A stretch of 17,022 bases of DNA from Bacillota bacterium (GCA_017861415.1 JAGFXS010000019.1:1-17022); one strand, 5' to 3'; positions 1 through 9,857 are shown, numbered from the stretch's first letter. Notes: generated from the sequence alone by a model not told the origin. A program made the numbers and translations.

Positions 1-1752
1 ATGGGCGCCAACATGCAGCGTCAGGCGGTGCCTCTGCTCACCACCGAGTCCCCCATCGTAGCTACCGGCATGGAGCATAAGTGCTGCATCGATTCTGAGA
101 TCGCTGTCCTGGCAGAAGGCGACGGTGAGGTCGCCAGGGTTTCCGCCACAGGTATCACTATCCGCTATGACGACGGACGAGTGAAAGACTATCCCTTAAT
201 CAAGTTCCTGCGCTCTAACCACGGTACCTGCATCAACCAGCGGCCTCTTGTGGCCCCTCATGAGCGGGTCAAAAGCGGCGATGTCATTGCCGACGGCCCC
301 TCCACCAACCAAGGCGAAATCAGCCTGGGCAAAAATATCCTCATGGGCTTCATGACTTGGGAAGGCTACAACTACGAGGACGCAATCCTGCTAAACGAGC
401 GGATGGTAAAGGAAGATGTCTTTACATCTATCCACATTGAAGAATATGAAACCGAAGCACGTGACACCAAGCTTGGCTCCGAAGAAATTACCCGCGACAT
501 CCCCAACGTGGGTGAGGACGCCCTTAAGGATCTGGATGAGCGCGGTGTCATCCGGGTGGGCGCAGAGGTCCATGCCGGCGATATTCTGGTGGGTAAGGTC
601 ACCCCCAAGGGTGAAACGGATCTCACCGCGGAGGAGCGTCTCCTCCGTGCCATCTTCGGTGAGAAGGCTCGTGAAGTGCGCGACACCTCCTTGAAGGTGC
701 CCCACGGCGAGAGCGGCATTGTGGTGGATGTCAAGGTATTTACCCGTGAAAACGGCGACGAACTGGGCCCCGGCGTGAACATGGTGGTGCGCGTTTATAT
801 TGCCCAGAAACGTAAGATCTCTGTTGGCGATAAGATGGCAGGCCGTCACGGCAACAAGGGCGTTGTCTCTCGGATACTCCCTCAGGAGGATATGCCCTTC
901 TTACCCGATGGAACACCCCTGGATATCGTGCTGAACCCCTTGGGTGTGCCCTCCCGTATGAACATTGGTCAGGTGCTGGAAGTCCATCTGGGCTATGCGG
1001 CCAAGGCCCTGGGCTGGAAGGTTGCAACCCCTGTGTTTAACGGTGCCGACGAGCGGGATATCGCCGAAACCCTGAATTTGGCTGGCCTTTCCCAGGACGG
1101 AAAGAGCTGGCTCCACGACGGAAGAACCGGAGAACGCTTTGAGAACCGCGTCACCGTGGGCTATGTGTATTTCTTAAAGCTGCACCATCTGGTGGACGAT
1201 AAGATTCATGCCAGATCCACAGGCCCCTACAGCCTGGTGACCCAGCAGCCTCTGGGCGGCAAGGCCCAGTTTGGCGGCCAGCGTTTCGGCGAAATGGAAG
1301 TTTGGGCTCTGGAGGCTTACGGCGCTGCCTATACCCTGCAGGAAATCCTCACGGTGAAGTCCGACGATGTCACCGGTCGTGTTCGCACCTACGAAGCCAT
1401 TGTAAAGGGACACAATGTCCCTGCACCGGGCATTCCCGAGTCCTTCAAGGTTCTGGTGAAGGAGCTCCAGGCACTGTGTCTGGATATCCGGGTGCTGGAC
1501 AATCAGGGGCAAGAGATCGAACTGCGTGAGCAGGATGAGGATGCGTATCACCATGTAAGCCAGATTAAGGACGACGACTTCCAGCAGCGCTATGCCGAGG
1601 ACGATGCATTCTCTGCCGCTGGTTTCTCCCTCCGGGACAATGAAAACCTGGATGAGGACTTTACCGCCGGCGAAGAGGATGAAGAGCTGGAAGAGGATCT
1701 GGAAGAACCATTTGCCGACCTGGACGATTCCGTCTATGGCGACGACGAATAA
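1..1752 (+). CDS. rpoB: DNA-directed RNA polymerase beta subunit, C-terminal part (5' end outside window)
   Basis: Beta subunit of RNA polymerase, which with beta' forms the catalytic cleft. The reading frame is open from base 1, and the first residues ([13 protein letters not shown]) match an internal conserved block of bacterial RpoB, so the apparent ATG at base 1 is not the start and roughly half the protein lies upstream. Visible conserved blocks: [13 protein letters not shown] near residue 276 of the fragment (active-site region), and [19 protein letters not shown] followed by [24 protein letters not shown] from about residue 399 (C-terminal clamp region that packs on beta'). The last 35 or so residues form a strongly acidic tail rich in Glu/Asp, beyond the conserved core. 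Stop TAA at 1750-1752. rpoC starts 20 nt downstream, the standard rpoBC arrangement. Identity is certain; only the 5' extent is unknown. Confidence 0.99.
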   Translation: MGANMQRQAVPLLTTESPIVATGMEHKCCIDSEIAVLAEGDGEVARVSATGITIRYDDGRVKDYPLIKFLRSNHGTCINQRPLVAPHERVKSGDVIADGPSTNQGEISLGKNILMGFMTWEGYNYEDAILLNERMVKEDVFTSIHIEEYETEARDTKLGSEEITRDIPNVGEDALKDLDERGVIRVGAEVHAGDILVGKVTPKGETDLTAEERLLRAIFGEKAREVRDTSLKVPHGESGIVVDVKVFTRENGDELGPGVNMVVRVYIAQKRKISVGDKMAGRHGNKGVVSRILPQEDMPFLPDGTPLDIVLNPLGVPSRMNIGQVLEVHLGYAAKALGWKVATPVFNGADERDIAETLNLAGLSQDGKSWLHDGRTGERFENRVTVGYVYFLKLHHLVDDKIHARSTGPYSLVTQQPLGGKAQFGGQRFGEMEVWALEAYGAAYTLQEILTVKSDDVTGRVRTYEAIVKGHNVPAPGIPESFKVLVKELQALCLDIRVLDNQGQEIELREQDEDAYHHVSQIKDDDFQQRYAEDDAFSAAGFSLRDNENLDEDFTAGEEDEELEEDLEEPFADLDDSVYGDDE

Positions 1753-1772
1753 GAACGGGAGGATGACGACTG

Positions 1773-4700
1773 ATGAGCTATGCTGAATTTGATGCCATTC
1801 GTATTGGCATTGCCTCCCCGGAGCAGATTATAGATTGGTCCTATGGCGAAATTAAAAAGCCGGAGACCATCAATTACCGCACCTTAAAGCCTGAGCGGGA
1901 CGGTCTGTTTTGCGAAAAAATCTTTGGCCCGACCAAGGACTGGGAATGCCACTGCGGCAAGTATAAGAAAATCCGCTATAAGGGCAAGGTTTGCGACCGA
2001 TGCGGCGTTGAGGTGACCCGGGCCAACGTGCGCCGTGAGCGCATGGGCCACATTGCCCTGGCTGCGCCGGTATCACATATCTGGTATTTTAAGGGGATTC
2101 CCTCCAGAATGGGACTTTTGCTGGATGTTTCTCCCCGGATTCTGGAAAAGGTGCTCTACTTTGCAGCCTATATTGTCACCAATCCCGGCTTCGCCCCGCT
2201 GGTGAAGAACCAGATTCTCTCAGAGAAGGAATTCCGGGACATGCGGGAGAAGTACGAGGATGATTTTGAAGCCGGCATGGGCGCCGAGGCAGTGAAAAGA
2301 CTGCTTTCCGACATCAATCTGGAGGAACTCTCTACCCAGCTCCGGGAAGAGCTTCAGACGGCCTCCGGCCAGAAAAAGGCAAGAATCGTCAAGCGCCTTG
2401 AAGTGGTGGATGCATTCCGTGCCTCGGGTAATCGTCCTGAATGGATGATCATTGATGTACTGCCGGTGATCCCCCCAGAGCTGCGCCCCATGGTTCAGCT
2501 GGATGGCGGTCGCTTTGCCACCTCCGACCTCAATGACCTGTATCGCCGGGTAATTAACCGGAATAACCGCTTAAAGCGCCTCATTCAGCTCAACGCTCCG
2601 GACATCATCGTTCGAAATGAGAAGCGTATGCTCCAGGAGGCGGTGGATGCTCTTATTGACAACGGCCGCCGTGGCCGCGCGGTCACCGGGGCAAACAACC
2701 GTGCCCTCAAATCCCTTTCCGACATGCTTAAGGGTAAGCAGGGCCGGTTCCGTCAGAACCTGCTGGGCAAGCGTGTAGACTACTCTGGCCGAAGCGTTAT
2801 CGTGGTGGGTCCGGAGCTGAAGATTTACCAGTGCGGTCTGCCCAAGGAGATGGCCATCGAGCTCTTCCGCCCCTTCGTAATGAAGAAGCTAGTAGAGGAC
2901 GGTCTGGCTAACAACATCAAATCCGCCAAGAAAATGGTGGATCGTGGCCGTGCTGAGGTCTGGGACGCGTTGGACTTCATCATCAAGGAGCACCCTGTGA
3001 TGCTCAACCGCGCACCCACCCTGCACCGTCTGGGCATTCAGGCCTTCGAGCCCGTGCTGGTAGAGGGCCGTGCCATCAAGCTGCATCCTCTGGTCTGTAC
3101 GGCCTTCAACGCCGACTTTGACGGTGACCAGATGGCTGTCCACGTCCCCCTGTCCGCAGAAGCTCAGGCAGAGGCCCGCATCCTGATGCTCTCCGCCAAC
3201 AACCTCCTCCGTCCGCAGGACGGTGGACCGGTCACGGTACCCACCCAGGACATGGTGCTGGGCTCCTACTACCTCACCTACGAGCGGGACGCGGAAAATG
3301 ACCCGGACTACACCTACGCCAGTGTCCAGGACGCTGTAGACGCGCTGGAGCGGGGCGAAATTGATGAATGCACCTCCATTTGGGTAGATGGCACAGGCCC
3401 CGATGGCTACAGCCGAAAGATCCCTACCAATGCCCTTATGGCGCGCCGCGCGCTGGAGGAGGGAGGTCAGCCCCAGGAGATTCTCCACGCATTCTCCAGC
3501 GAGGCAGAGGCACGTCTGGCCTACGACGAGGGTGAGTTGGATCTTCATGTGCCCATTATGGTCCGGATGACTAGGGAAGTGGACGGGCAGCTCTGTAACC
3601 GTCTGGTACGCACCACGGTAGGCCGCCTGATCTTTAACGAGGATATTCCACAGGATTTGGGCTTTGTGGATCGCCATGACCCCGTGGAGATGTTTGAGCC
3701 AGAAATCAACTTTGTCAGTGGCAAAAAGCAGCTGGGCAAAATCATTGATAAGTGTATTTCTAAGCATGGCTTTACCGTTTCCGCCAATGTGCTGGATATT
3801 ATAAAGACCCGAGGCTATCACTATTCCACCCGTGGCGCCCTGACAGTTTCCATTTATGATATGACCGTTCCGGAGAAGAAGTATGCGCTGATTTCCGAGA
3901 CGGAAAAGGAAATTGTCAAGATTGAGAAAAAGTTTAAGCGTGGCCTACTCACCAATGACGAGCGCTATCGTCTAGTGGTTAAGGCATGGGAGCAGACTAC
4001 TAAGGACGTTACGGAAGCGCTCCAGCAGAATCTGGACCGCTATAACCCCATCTTCATGATGGCGGACTCCGGCGCCCGCGGCAGCATGGCACAGATTCGT
4101 CAGCTGGCCGGCATGCGCGGCCTGATGGCCGACACCTCTGGCCGGGCCATCGAGATCCCCATCAAGGCCAACTTCCGTGAAGGCCTCTCTGTTCTGGAGT
4201 ACTTCATTTCCTCCAGAGGCGCCCGTAAGGGTCTGGCCGACACCGCCCTGCGTACCGCTGACTCCGGTTACCTTACCCGCCGTCTGGTGGACGTGTCTCA
4301 GGAAGTGATCATCCGGGACCAGGATTGTGGAACCGACGAGGGTATCACCATTTCCGAGATCAGCGAAAACGGTCAGATCATTGAGACCTTTGGCGAGAGG
4401 CTCAAGGGCCGCTTCCTCGTAGAGGACATTGTAGATCCCCAGACCGGCGAGGTTCTGTTCAGCAAAGACAGCATGCTGCTAAACGAAGATGCGGCAGTAT
4501 TGGAAGCCCACGGCATCTTTGAAGTGAATATTCGATCCGTCCTGACCTGCCATTCCCGAAGCGGTGTGTGCTCCAAGTGCTACGGCATGAACCTAGCCAG
4601 CGGCGAGGTAGTGGGCGAGGGCGAAGCAGTTGGCATCATTGCCGCCCAGTCCATCGGTGAGCCTGGTACCCAGCTGACCATGCGTACCTTCCACACCGGC

Positions 4701-5570
4701 GGTGTTGCCGGCGGCGACATTACCCAGGGTCTGCCCCGTGTCGAGGAGCTTTTTGAGGCCAGAAAGCCCAAGAAGATGGCGCAGTTGGCGGAGATTACCG
4801 GTACAGTCAGCCTGGAAGAAAATAAGCGGGCCACCCTCTGCAATGTGAATATTACCGCCGACGACGGTGAAGTAGTTAGCTACGCGCTGCCCTACAGTTC
4901 TGGCATCCGTGTGAAGAATGGTGTCACTTCTTACAAGGGCGATCAGCTCACAGAAGGCGCTCTTTCCCCTCACGATGTTCTGCGGATTCGTGGCATTTCC
5001 GATGTGCATAACTACCTCATCCAGGAAGTGCAGAAGCCCTACCGTCAGCAGGGCGTTGATATCAATGATAAGCACATTGAGATTATTGTCCGCCAGATGA
5101 TGCGGAAAGTTCGCATTGAGGAGGCCGGTGATTCCAAGCTCCTCTCCGGCTCCACCGTGGAGTATATGGAATACCTGGACGCCAAGGCGGAGGTTCAGGC
5201 CCGGATTGACGCCGGAGAAACCAACGACGGAATCGAGCTGGTACTCCCTGTGGCATCCAGACTCCTCATGGGTATAACCAAGGCCGCGCTGGCAACGGAA
5301 TCCTTCCTCTCTGCCGCTTCCTTCCAAGAGACCACCAAGGTGCTCACGGAAGCAGCCATCAAGGGCAAGGTGGATCACCTCTTGGGTCTAAAGGAAAATG
5401 TTATCATCGGCAAGTTGATCCCCGCTGGCTCCGGTCTGGCCGTCTATCGGCATCGCGAGAAGTCGGATCACGGCGTGGAGAATGCCTACGAGGCTGTGGC
5501 TGCGGCGGTATCCGAGATATACAGCAACGAAACCGGTTCTGAGAGTGTCGTAGCCTCTGAAGAACTGTAA
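1773..5570 (+). CDS. rpoC: DNA-directed RNA polymerase beta' subunit
   Basis: Largest RNA polymerase subunit, 1265 residues, complete; somewhat longer than the roughly 1200 residues of Bacillus RpoC, but within the clostridial range. The ATG at 1773 has GGGAGG at 1757-1762 and the N-terminus starts as usual for the family. In order: zinc-binding Cys59, Cys61, Cys74, Cys77 (clamp zipper region); the Mg2+-binding [12 protein letters not shown] motif with Asp448, Asp450 and Asp452, the catalytic triad; the F-loop/bridge-helix block [18 protein letters not shown]; a second zinc site with Cys852, Cys926, Cys933, Cys936; and the trigger-loop block starting [12 protein letters not shown] at residue 970. 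All catalytic and metal residues are present. It is cotranscribed with rpoB and followed at once by an intrinsic terminator, so the operon ends here. Confidence 0.99.
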   Translation: MSYAEFDAIRIGIASPEQIIDWSYGEIKKPETINYRTLKPERDGLFCEKIFGPTKDWECHCGKYKKIRYKGKVCDRCGVEVTRANVRRERMGHIALAAPVSHIWYFKGIPSRMGLLLDVSPRILEKVLYFAAYIVTNPGFAPLVKNQILSEKEFRDMREKYEDDFEAGMGAEAVKRLLSDINLEELSTQLREELQTASGQKKARIVKRLEVVDAFRASGNRPEWMIIDVLPVIPPELRPMVQLDGGRFATSDLNDLYRRVINRNNRLKRLIQLNAPDIIVRNEKRMLQEAVDALIDNGRRGRAVTGANNRALKSLSDMLKGKQGRFRQNLLGKRVDYSGRSVIVVGPELKIYQCGLPKEMAIELFRPFVMKKLVEDGLANNIKSAKKMVDRGRAEVWDALDFIIKEHPVMLNRAPTLHRLGIQAFEPVLVEGRAIKLHPLVCTAFNADFDGDQMAVHVPLSAEAQAEARILMLSANNLLRPQDGGPVTVPTQDMVLGSYYLTYERDAENDPDYTYASVQDAVDALERGEIDECTSIWVDGTGPDGYSRKIPTNALMARRALEEGGQPQEILHAFSSEAEARLAYDEGELDLHVPIMVRMTREVDGQLCNRLVRTTVGRLIFNEDIPQDLGFVDRHDPVEMFEPEINFVSGKKQLGKIIDKCISKHGFTVSANVLDIIKTRGYHYSTRGALTVSIYDMTVPEKKYALISETEKEIVKIEKKFKRGLLTNDERYRLVVKAWEQTTKDVTEALQQNLDRYNPIFMMADSGARGSMAQIRQLAGMRGLMADTSGRAIEIPIKANFREGLSVLEYFISSRGARKGLADTALRTADSGYLTRRLVDVSQEVIIRDQDCGTDEGITISEISENGQIIETFGERLKGRFLVEDIVDPQTGEVLFSKDSMLLNEDAAVLEAHGIFEVNIRSVLTCHSRSGVCSKCYGMNLASGEVVGEGEAVGIIAAQSIGEPGTQLTMRTFHTGGVAGGDITQGLPRVEELFEARKPKKMAQLAEITGTVSLEENKRATLCNVNITADDGEVVSYALPYSSGIRVKNGVTSYKGDQLTEGALSPHDVLRIRGISDVHNYLIQEVQKPYRQQGVDINDKHIEIIVRQMMRKVRIEEAGDSKLLSGSTVEYMEYLDAKAEVQARIDAGETNDGIELVLPVASRLLMGITKAALATESFLSAASFQETTKVLTEAAIKGKVDHLLGLKENVIIGKLIPAGSGLAVYRHREKSDHGVENAYEAVAAAVSEIYSNETGSESVVASEEL

Positions 5571-5585
5571 TCCCTTGGCAGAACC

Positions 5586-5622
5586 AAACCGCCGCGGCAC
5601 AGAGGGTGCCGCGGCGGTTTTT
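5586..5622 (+). terminator. Intrinsic terminator of rpoBC
   Basis: A perfect 15-bp stem (5586-5600 with 5606-5620), very GC-rich in the middle, with a 5-nt loop (AGAGG) and ending in a TTTTT run. It begins 16 nt after the rpoC stop codon and separates rpoBC from murB. Confidence 0.93.
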
Positions 5623-5641
5623 AGAGACAGGGGAAATCCGT

Positions 5642-5670
5642 CTTTCTTTTTTTTAAAAGTCTGGTATACT
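5642..5670 (+). promoter_or_regulatory. Candidate sigma-A promoter of murB
   Basis: A TATACT -10 hexamer at 5665-5670 lies 34 nt before the murB start and follows the rpoC terminator. The -35 region is only a pyrimidine-rich stretch (CTTTCT or TTTCTT at about 5642-5648), so the -35 match is poor. Supported mainly by position: murB needs its own promoter after the rpoC terminator. Confidence 0.4.
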
Positions 5671-5703
5671 GAAAACCGATAGGAACTGTATTGGGGGGTC
5701 TTT

Positions 5704-6621
5704 GTGGACAAATATGAAGAGATCAAGTCGCACTTGGAGGCACGCTGCCCTGAACTGGAGCTTCGGGTAGAGGAACCCATGAGCCGGCATACCAGTTTTC
5801 GGATCGGCGGCCCCGTTCCCATTATGGCGCTTCCCCAGACGAGTGAGGAGGCTGTCGCCGCATTGGAGGCTGCCCGCACCCTCGGTGTGCCTTACTTTGT
5901 CATGGGGAAGGGGTCTAATCTGTTGGTATCCGACGATGGCCTTCCTGTTTTCGTCATTAAATGCTGTATGAGTACGGTGGAACTTTTGGGGAAGACTACC
6001 CTCTATGTAGGTAGCGGGGCGAGTCTCGCCCAGATTGCGGTCTTTGCCCTGGAGCAGGGTCTTGGAGGGATGGAATTTGCCCACGGGATTCCCGGCACTC
6101 TGGGTGGAGCCGTGTTCATGAACGCCGGTGCCTACGATGGAGAGATGGCGCAGATCGTCACCTGTGTGGATTGCATCAGCCAACGGGGACGGGTGGAGCG
6201 ACTTTCTGGCGAGCAGCTGGAGTTTTCCTACCGCAGCAGCGTTTTTTCCCGTGAGCCACGGCTGATACTCGGTGCGACACTGGAACTCACACCCAGGGAC
6301 CCTGAGATCATCAGGCAAACAATGATGGACTTGGCGGAGCGCCGCCGTAGTAAGCAACCCCTTGAATACCCCAGCGCGGGCAGTACCTTTAAGCGGCCTG
6401 CTGGACAGTTTGCCGGAACCTTAATTGAAGGTTGCGGCTTGAAAGGTTGCTGTCGGGGTGGGGCACAAGTTTCGGAGAAACATGCAGGCTTTGTGGTAAA
6501 TACCGGCGGAGCCACCTGCGAAGACGTCCTTTGTGTGATGCGCCGGGTGCGTGACACGGTTCAAAGGGATACGGGAGTTCTTCTGGAGCCGGAGGTTCGG
6601 CTATTGGGCTGCGGCCTGTAA
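5704..6621 (+). CDS. murB: UDP-N-acetylenolpyruvoylglucosamine reductase
   Basis: Cytoplasmic flavoenzyme of peptidoglycan precursor synthesis: NADPH-dependent reduction of UDP-GlcNAc-enolpyruvate to UDP-MurNAc. 305 residues, the usual length for type II MurB (Bacillus/Staphylococcus type). The start is GTG with a GGGGGG ribosome site at 5693-5698, 5 nt upstream. Visible motifs: HTSFRIGGP (29-37), the FAD-binding GKGSNLLVSDDG (68-79), GIPGTLGGAVFMNAGAY (128-144), YRSS with Arg177, the AGSTFKRP block with Ser227 (the proton-donating Ser position), GLKG...GGAQVSEKHAGFVVN, and EPEVRLLG near the end with Glu297, the likely catalytic Glu. All key residues are kept. It sits between rpoC and an unknown gene, away from other mur genes. 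Confidence 0.97.
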   Translation: MDKYEEIKSHLEARCPELELRVEEPMSRHTSFRIGGPVPIMALPQTSEEAVAALEAARTLGVPYFVMGKGSNLLVSDDGLPVFVIKCCMSTVELLGKTTLYVGSGASLAQIAVFALEQGLGGMEFAHGIPGTLGGAVFMNAGAYDGEMAQIVTCVDCISQRGRVERLSGEQLEFSYRSSVFSREPRLILGATLELTPRDPEIIRQTMMDLAERRRSKQPLEYPSAGSTFKRPAGQFAGTLIEGCGLKGCCRGGAQVSEKHAGFVVNTGGATCEDVLCVMRRVRDTVQRDTGVLLEPEVRLLGCGL

Positions 6622-6649
6622 ATATAAAGAAGCGCAAGGAGACAGTGGC

Positions 6650-7159
6650 ATGAGCGATCATATGTTTTTGTGTATTCAGAAAATCAATCAAAGTGATCAG
6701 GGCGGATCAAACCTTCTCTGCTTCCCGGGTGCCGTCGAGGCGGATGCACACATTCGGGACTGGCTGGAAAAAGCTTGTGGCATGGAGTGCTATCGGGGGC
6801 CTGTGGAAGAAGCTCGCCTGAAAGAGGAAAACGGGGGTGAGCTACCGGAGCTGGCTTTTGCCTGCCCGGAGGTTTACAGTCCTTCCGATTTGGAGAGGTA
6901 CAACGGCTACTACTCTTATGGTTCGGTGGGCACATTCCATCTCTTTGTCATGGCGATTTACGATGAGGCCACGGCCCGACGCTTTATGGGAGAGGCAATC
7001 CGTGAATTTGATCTAAACAAAGTTTTAAGCGATGAGGCCGATGAGATGATAGAGATGCTGGAGATTCTGAGAGACTCTTTTCTCGGAACTGCGGATTACC
7101 ATATGGCACTGGAGAAGGTGGGCGTTTTAATCAGGGAAAACGGTCTTCCTCTTTTCTAA
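6650..7159 (+). CDS. Unrecognised protein, 169 residues, downstream of murB
   Basis: I do not recognise the family. The frame is open further upstream inside murB, but the ATG at 6650 has AAGGAG at 6636-6641 with an 8-nt spacer and lies 28 nt after the murB stop, so it is the likely start. The product is soluble and acidic, with no signal peptide or membrane segment. It has aromatic-rich stretches in the middle (ERYNGYYSYGSVGTFHLF, about residues 81-98) and a helical, acidic C-terminal third (SDEADEMIEMLEILRDSF). No catalytic motif is evident. It shares a transcript with murB (no terminator between them) and is closed by the hairpin at 7178-7214. Codon usage and ribosome site make it a real gene; its role is unknown. 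Confidence 0.85.
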   Translation: MSDHMFLCIQKINQSDQGGSNLLCFPGAVEADAHIRDWLEKACGMECYRGPVEEARLKEENGGELPELAFACPEVYSPSDLERYNGYYSYGSVGTFHLFVMAIYDEATARRFMGEAIREFDLNKVLSDEADEMIEMLEILRDSFLGTADYHMALEKVGVLIRENGLPLF

Positions 7160-7177
7160 GGAATTGTAATTAGGTGC

Positions 7178-7214
7178 AACAGCGGACAAGGTGTTTTCCT
7201 TGTCCGCTGTTTTT
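7178..7214 (+). terminator. Intrinsic terminator of murB and the 169-residue gene
   Basis: A 14-bp perfect stem (7178-7191 with 7198-7211) with a 6-nt loop (TGTTTT), followed by a T run. It starts 19 nt after the preceding stop codon and insulates the sporulation genes dpaAB from murB. Confidence 0.93.
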
Positions 7215-7245
7215 GTCGTTTCAGAAAGAGAAAGCAGGACAAGAC

Positions 7246-7272
7246 ACCCTTTTTCACCCCGGGAATAGAATA
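7246..7272 (+). promoter_or_regulatory. Candidate mother-cell sigma-K-like promoter of dpaAB
   Basis: Upstream of dpaA, AATAGAATA (7264-7272) matches the sigma-K -10 consensus CATAnnnTA at all but the first fixed base, and an AC pair (7246-7247) lies 16 nt before it, the usual spacing. The Bacillus dipicolinate synthase operon is sigma-K controlled. The -35 part is only two bases, and TAGAAT within the same stretch could instead serve sigma-A, so this is tentative. Confidence 0.3.
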
Positions 7273-7303
7273 GAACAGCGCGGTGAGAAAGGAGGATACA
7301 TAG

Positions 7304-8170
7304 TTGGATCGGGAACGAAACTTTTGGGTCGTGGGCGGAGATCTGCGTCAGCTGAAACTGGCGGAGCTTCTGGAGACAGATGGAAACACCGTACATACGG
7401 CTGCACTGGAGAAAGGACAACAGGAAGGGCGTGGTGGAAGCGCATTTGTCGATGCCTCCCGCGCCCATTGCGTGGTTTTGCCCATTCCTGTGCTAGGAGG
7501 AGACGGCCTGCTGAATGCCCCCTTCAGTCGGAAAGAGGTAACCCTAGGGGAGATTTTGGATCAGCTTCATCCGGGGCAGGTTGTCTGCGGCGGTCTGCTT
7601 TCAGAAGAAGTAAAAAAGGAAGCGGAAAAGCGAAGCCTGCGCCTGTTCGATTATTACGAGCGGGAGGAATGTAAAATTGCCAACGCGGTGCCCACGGCAG
7701 AAGGGGCAATCCAGGTGGCCATGGAAAACATGTCTACCACCCTTCACGGAGCCCGTGTGCTGGTGATTGGATATGGACGCGTTGGGAAACTATGTGCCCA
7801 CCGACTGAAAAATTTGGGAGCTAGGGTAACGGTGGCCGCCCGCAGCTGCGAGGACTGGGCGTGGGTAAAAGCTTTTGGATATGGCGTTGAAGACTCTCGG
7901 CGGCTTCTCCATTGGTTGGGTGGGTACGAATTGATCGTCAACACCGTGCCCGCGATGATGTTGGACCGACAACACCTAGAACGGGTCCAGCATGGGGTAT
8001 TTATTATTGATTTAGCCTCGGCACCCGGTGGTGTGGATCTGGCAGCGGCCAGAGAGCTGGGAATCAACGCAGTTAGTCTTCCAGGGATTCCCGGGCGGTC
8101 TGCGCCGGTGTCCGCTGCCAAGGCCATTGCAGAGGCGGTATACAACGTGTTACATGAGTGGGGAGTGTGA
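7304..8170 (+). CDS. dpaA: Dipicolinate synthase subunit A
   Basis: Putative dehydrogenase subunit (SpoVFA) of dipicolinate synthase, which turns a lysine-pathway intermediate into dipicolinic acid in the mother cell for export to the spore core. 288 residues, near the usual family length of about 295. The start is TTG, supported by a strong AAAGGAGG at 7288-7295 with an 8-nt spacer. The N-terminal domain contains the family block YYEREECKIANAVPTAEGA (117-135). A Rossmann nucleotide-binding motif VIGYGRVGK spans about 154-162 (Gly156, Gly158, Gly161), and the C-terminal LPGIPGRSAP block is typical. dpaB follows immediately. Unlike Bacillus, asd and dapG do not follow. Presence of dpaAB marks the organism as an endospore former that does not rely on the EtfA route used by many Clostridium sensu stricto. 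Confidence 0.96.
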   Translation: MDRERNFWVVGGDLRQLKLAELLETDGNTVHTAALEKGQQEGRGGSAFVDASRAHCVVLPIPVLGGDGLLNAPFSRKEVTLGEILDQLHPGQVVCGGLLSEEVKKEAEKRSLRLFDYYEREECKIANAVPTAEGAIQVAMENMSTTLHGARVLVIGYGRVGKLCAHRLKNLGARVTVAARSCEDWAWVKAFGYGVEDSRRLLHWLGGYELIVNTVPAMMLDRQHLERVQHGVFIIDLASAPGGVDLAAARELGINAVSLPGIPGRSAPVSAAKAIAEAVYNVLHEWGV

Positions 8171-8175
8171 ATGGC

Positions 8176-8766
8176 ATGCGAGACGACATACAGGTAGGCT
8201 TCGCTGTCTGCGGCTCCTTCTGCACCCACAGGCAGGTGCTGGACGCCCTGACGGAACTGCGAGAACTATATAAAAATATATTGCCCATTGCCTCCGATTT
8301 TTCGGCAAAGACCAATACTCGCTTTGGTAGGGCAGAGGATTTAATCTGGGAAATGGAGCGGATTACCGGAAGAAATGTTATCAGCAATATTCAGGGGGCT
8401 GAGCCAATCGGACCACAGAAGCTGCTGGACATTTTGGTGATAGCGCCCTGTACAGGCAACACCTTAGCAAAGCTGGCCACGGGTGTGGCTGATACGTCGG
8501 TAACTATGGCGGCTAAGGCACACCTGAGAAACGGAAGACCTGTGGTGGTGGCAATCTCCACTAACGACGGTCTTGGTACGGCGGCAAAGAATATTGGAGA
8601 GCTTCTCAATCGGAAGAACTATTACTTTGTTCCATTTCGGCAGGATGATCCGAATGGGAAGCCCACCTCGGTGGTGGCGGATTTACGGCAGCTTCCGGAG
8701 ACGATTGCCGCAGCCCTAGAGGGGCGGCAGCTGCAGCCCTTGCTCCTAGGGCCGGAGGCGCGTTAA
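8176..8766 (+). CDS. dpaB: Dipicolinate synthase subunit B
   Basis: Flavoprotein-family subunit (SpoVFB) that works with DpaA. 196 residues from the ATG at 8176; GTG codons at 8158 and 8167 are in frame, but the first lies inside dpaA and the second is too close to the GGGGAG ribosome site (8160-8165), which is well placed for 8176. The product shows the phosphopantothenoylcysteine-decarboxylase-like flavoprotein features: a phosphate-binding GFAVCGSFCTHRQVL near 8-22, APCTGNTLAKLATG (90-103), DTSVTMAAKAHLRN (106-119) and AISTNDGLG (127-135). It starts 5 nt after the dpaA stop, so the two are translationally close and surely cotranscribed. The stop is at the base of the terminator hairpin. 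Confidence 0.96.
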   Translation: MRDDIQVGFAVCGSFCTHRQVLDALTELRELYKNILPIASDFSAKTNTRFGRAEDLIWEMERITGRNVISNIQGAEPIGPQKLLDILVIAPCTGNTLAKLATGVADTSVTMAAKAHLRNGRPVVVAISTNDGLGTAAKNIGELLNRKNYYFVPFRQDDPNGKPTSVVADLRQLPETIAAALEGRQLQPLLLGPEAR

Positions 8767-8815
8767 TATAAACGCATCCCCTTGGCATTTGGCCAAGGGG
8801 ATGCGTTTATATTTT
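8765..8815. terminator. Long bidirectional terminator between dpaB and asnA
   Basis: A perfect 22-bp stem (8765-8786 with 8792-8813) with a 5-nt loop. Both outer ends are A/T-rich, giving TTTATATTTT on the plus strand and TTTATATTAA on the minus strand. It lies between converging genes, overlaps the last two bases of the dpaB stop and sits 28 nt beyond the asnA stop. Confidence 0.9.
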
Positions 8816-8843
8816 CATGATGATTTACTATCCGCTCAGTATC

Positions 8844-9857
8844 TTACAGCAAAATAATGCCTGCATCCTGACAAACAGCCATGGTTTCGGGATCCCAGAT
8901 GGAAGCCTGGACCTCGCCGATATGGGCTTTGCCTAGGAGGAACATGGAAAGACGGGACTGTCCGATGCCGCCGCCGATGGTAAGGGGCAGCTCGCCGGCG
9001 AGAAGCATTTTATGGAAGGTAAAGGAGCGGCGGTTATCGCAGCCTGCAATGCTCAGTTGCTGATCCAAGGACTGAGCATCCACCCGGATGCCCATAGAGG
9101 AGAGCTCTAAAGCTTGACCCAGTACGGAGTCCCAGACCAGAAGATCACCGTTAAGAGACCAGTCGTCATAGTCTGGTGCGCGGCCGTCGTGGGGGCTGCC
9201 AGACCGCAAGGCACCGCCAATCTGCATGAGGAAGGTGACGGGGTGCGCCTTCACATAGGTGTTTTCACGCTCCTTGGGGGTGAGATCGGGATAGAGGTCC
9301 TCCAGCTCCTGGGTGGTGATAAAGCTGATCTCTGAGTCCACCAGGGGCAGGATGGTGAGCTGGGGATAGACCGAGCGCAGGGTGGCTTGGGTGCTGCAGA
9401 TGGCCTTGTGGATGTCTCTGACGGTATTCTGGAGGTATTCAATGGTGCGGTCACGGGGAGCAATGACCTTTTCCCAGTCCCACTGATCCACATAGACGGA
9501 GTGGAGGTTATCCAGCTCCTCATCCCGGCGGATGGCGTTCATATCGGTGCAGAGTCCCTCACCGACGGAGAACTGATAGCGATAGAGGGCCATACGCTTC
9601 CATTTGGCCAGGGAGTGCACCACTTGGGCGTCTCGGCTGGTGAAGGGGACGTCAAAGGAAACGGGGCGCTCCACGCCGTTCAAATCGTCGTTGAGGCCGG
9701 TAGATGCCTCCACAAAGAGCGGGGCGGAGACCCGGCGCAGATGGAGAAGGCCGCAGAGAGAATCCTCAAAGATTCGCTTGAGAAGGCTGATGGCCTTCTG
9801 GGTATCATAGAGGTTGAGGGTGGGGGCATAAGCAGGGGGGATAAACGATTTTCCCAT
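8844..9857 (-). CDS. asnA: Aspartate-ammonia ligase (asparagine synthetase A)
   Basis: Cytoplasmic enzyme making asparagine from aspartate, ammonia and ATP through an aspartyl-AMP intermediate; it belongs to the class II aminoacyl-tRNA synthetase fold. 337 residues, the family's normal length. The ATG at 9857 is preceded by AAGGAG (9866-9871) with an 8-nt spacer; an in-frame GTG at 9866 overlaps that site and is rejected. Recognisable blocks: the N-terminal SAPLFVEASTGLNDDLNG and VERPVSFDV, VHSLAKWKRMAL, GEGLCTDMNAIRRDE, LDNLHSVYVDQWDWEK, and the motif-3-like GGGIGQSRLSMFLL near residues 295-308 with Arg302, which binds ATP. It lies 86 nt downstream of the DUF1846 gene on the same strand with no terminator between, suggesting one transcript. 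Confidence 0.97.
   Translation of the reverse strand: MGKSFIPPAYAPTLNLYDTQKAISLLKRIFEDSLCGLLHLRRVSAPLFVEASTGLNDDLNGVERPVSFDVPFTSRDAQVVHSLAKWKRMALYRYQFSVGEGLCTDMNAIRRDEELDNLHSVYVDQWDWEKVIAPRDRTIEYLQNTVRDIHKAICSTQATLRSVYPQLTILPLVDSEISFITTQELEDLYPDLTPKERENTYVKAHPVTFLMQIGGALRSGSPHDGRAPDYDDWSLNGDLLVWDSVLGQALELSSMGIRVDAQSLDQQLSIAGCDNRRSFTFHKMLLAGELPLTIGGGIGQSRLSMFLLGKAHIGEVQASIWDPETMAVCQDAGIILL

Noticed and set aside
2889..3821. 310-codon open frame on the minus strand inside rpoC
   Set aside because: Antisense shadow of a highly conserved gene; no ribosome site or recognisable domains, and the plus frame is certainly rpoC. The 261-codon minus frame at 4593-5378 is rejected for the same reason.
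8158..8175. GTG at 8158 as the dpaB start
   Set aside because: It lies inside dpaA and upstream of the ribosome site at 8160-8165; the ATG at 8176 is correctly spaced.
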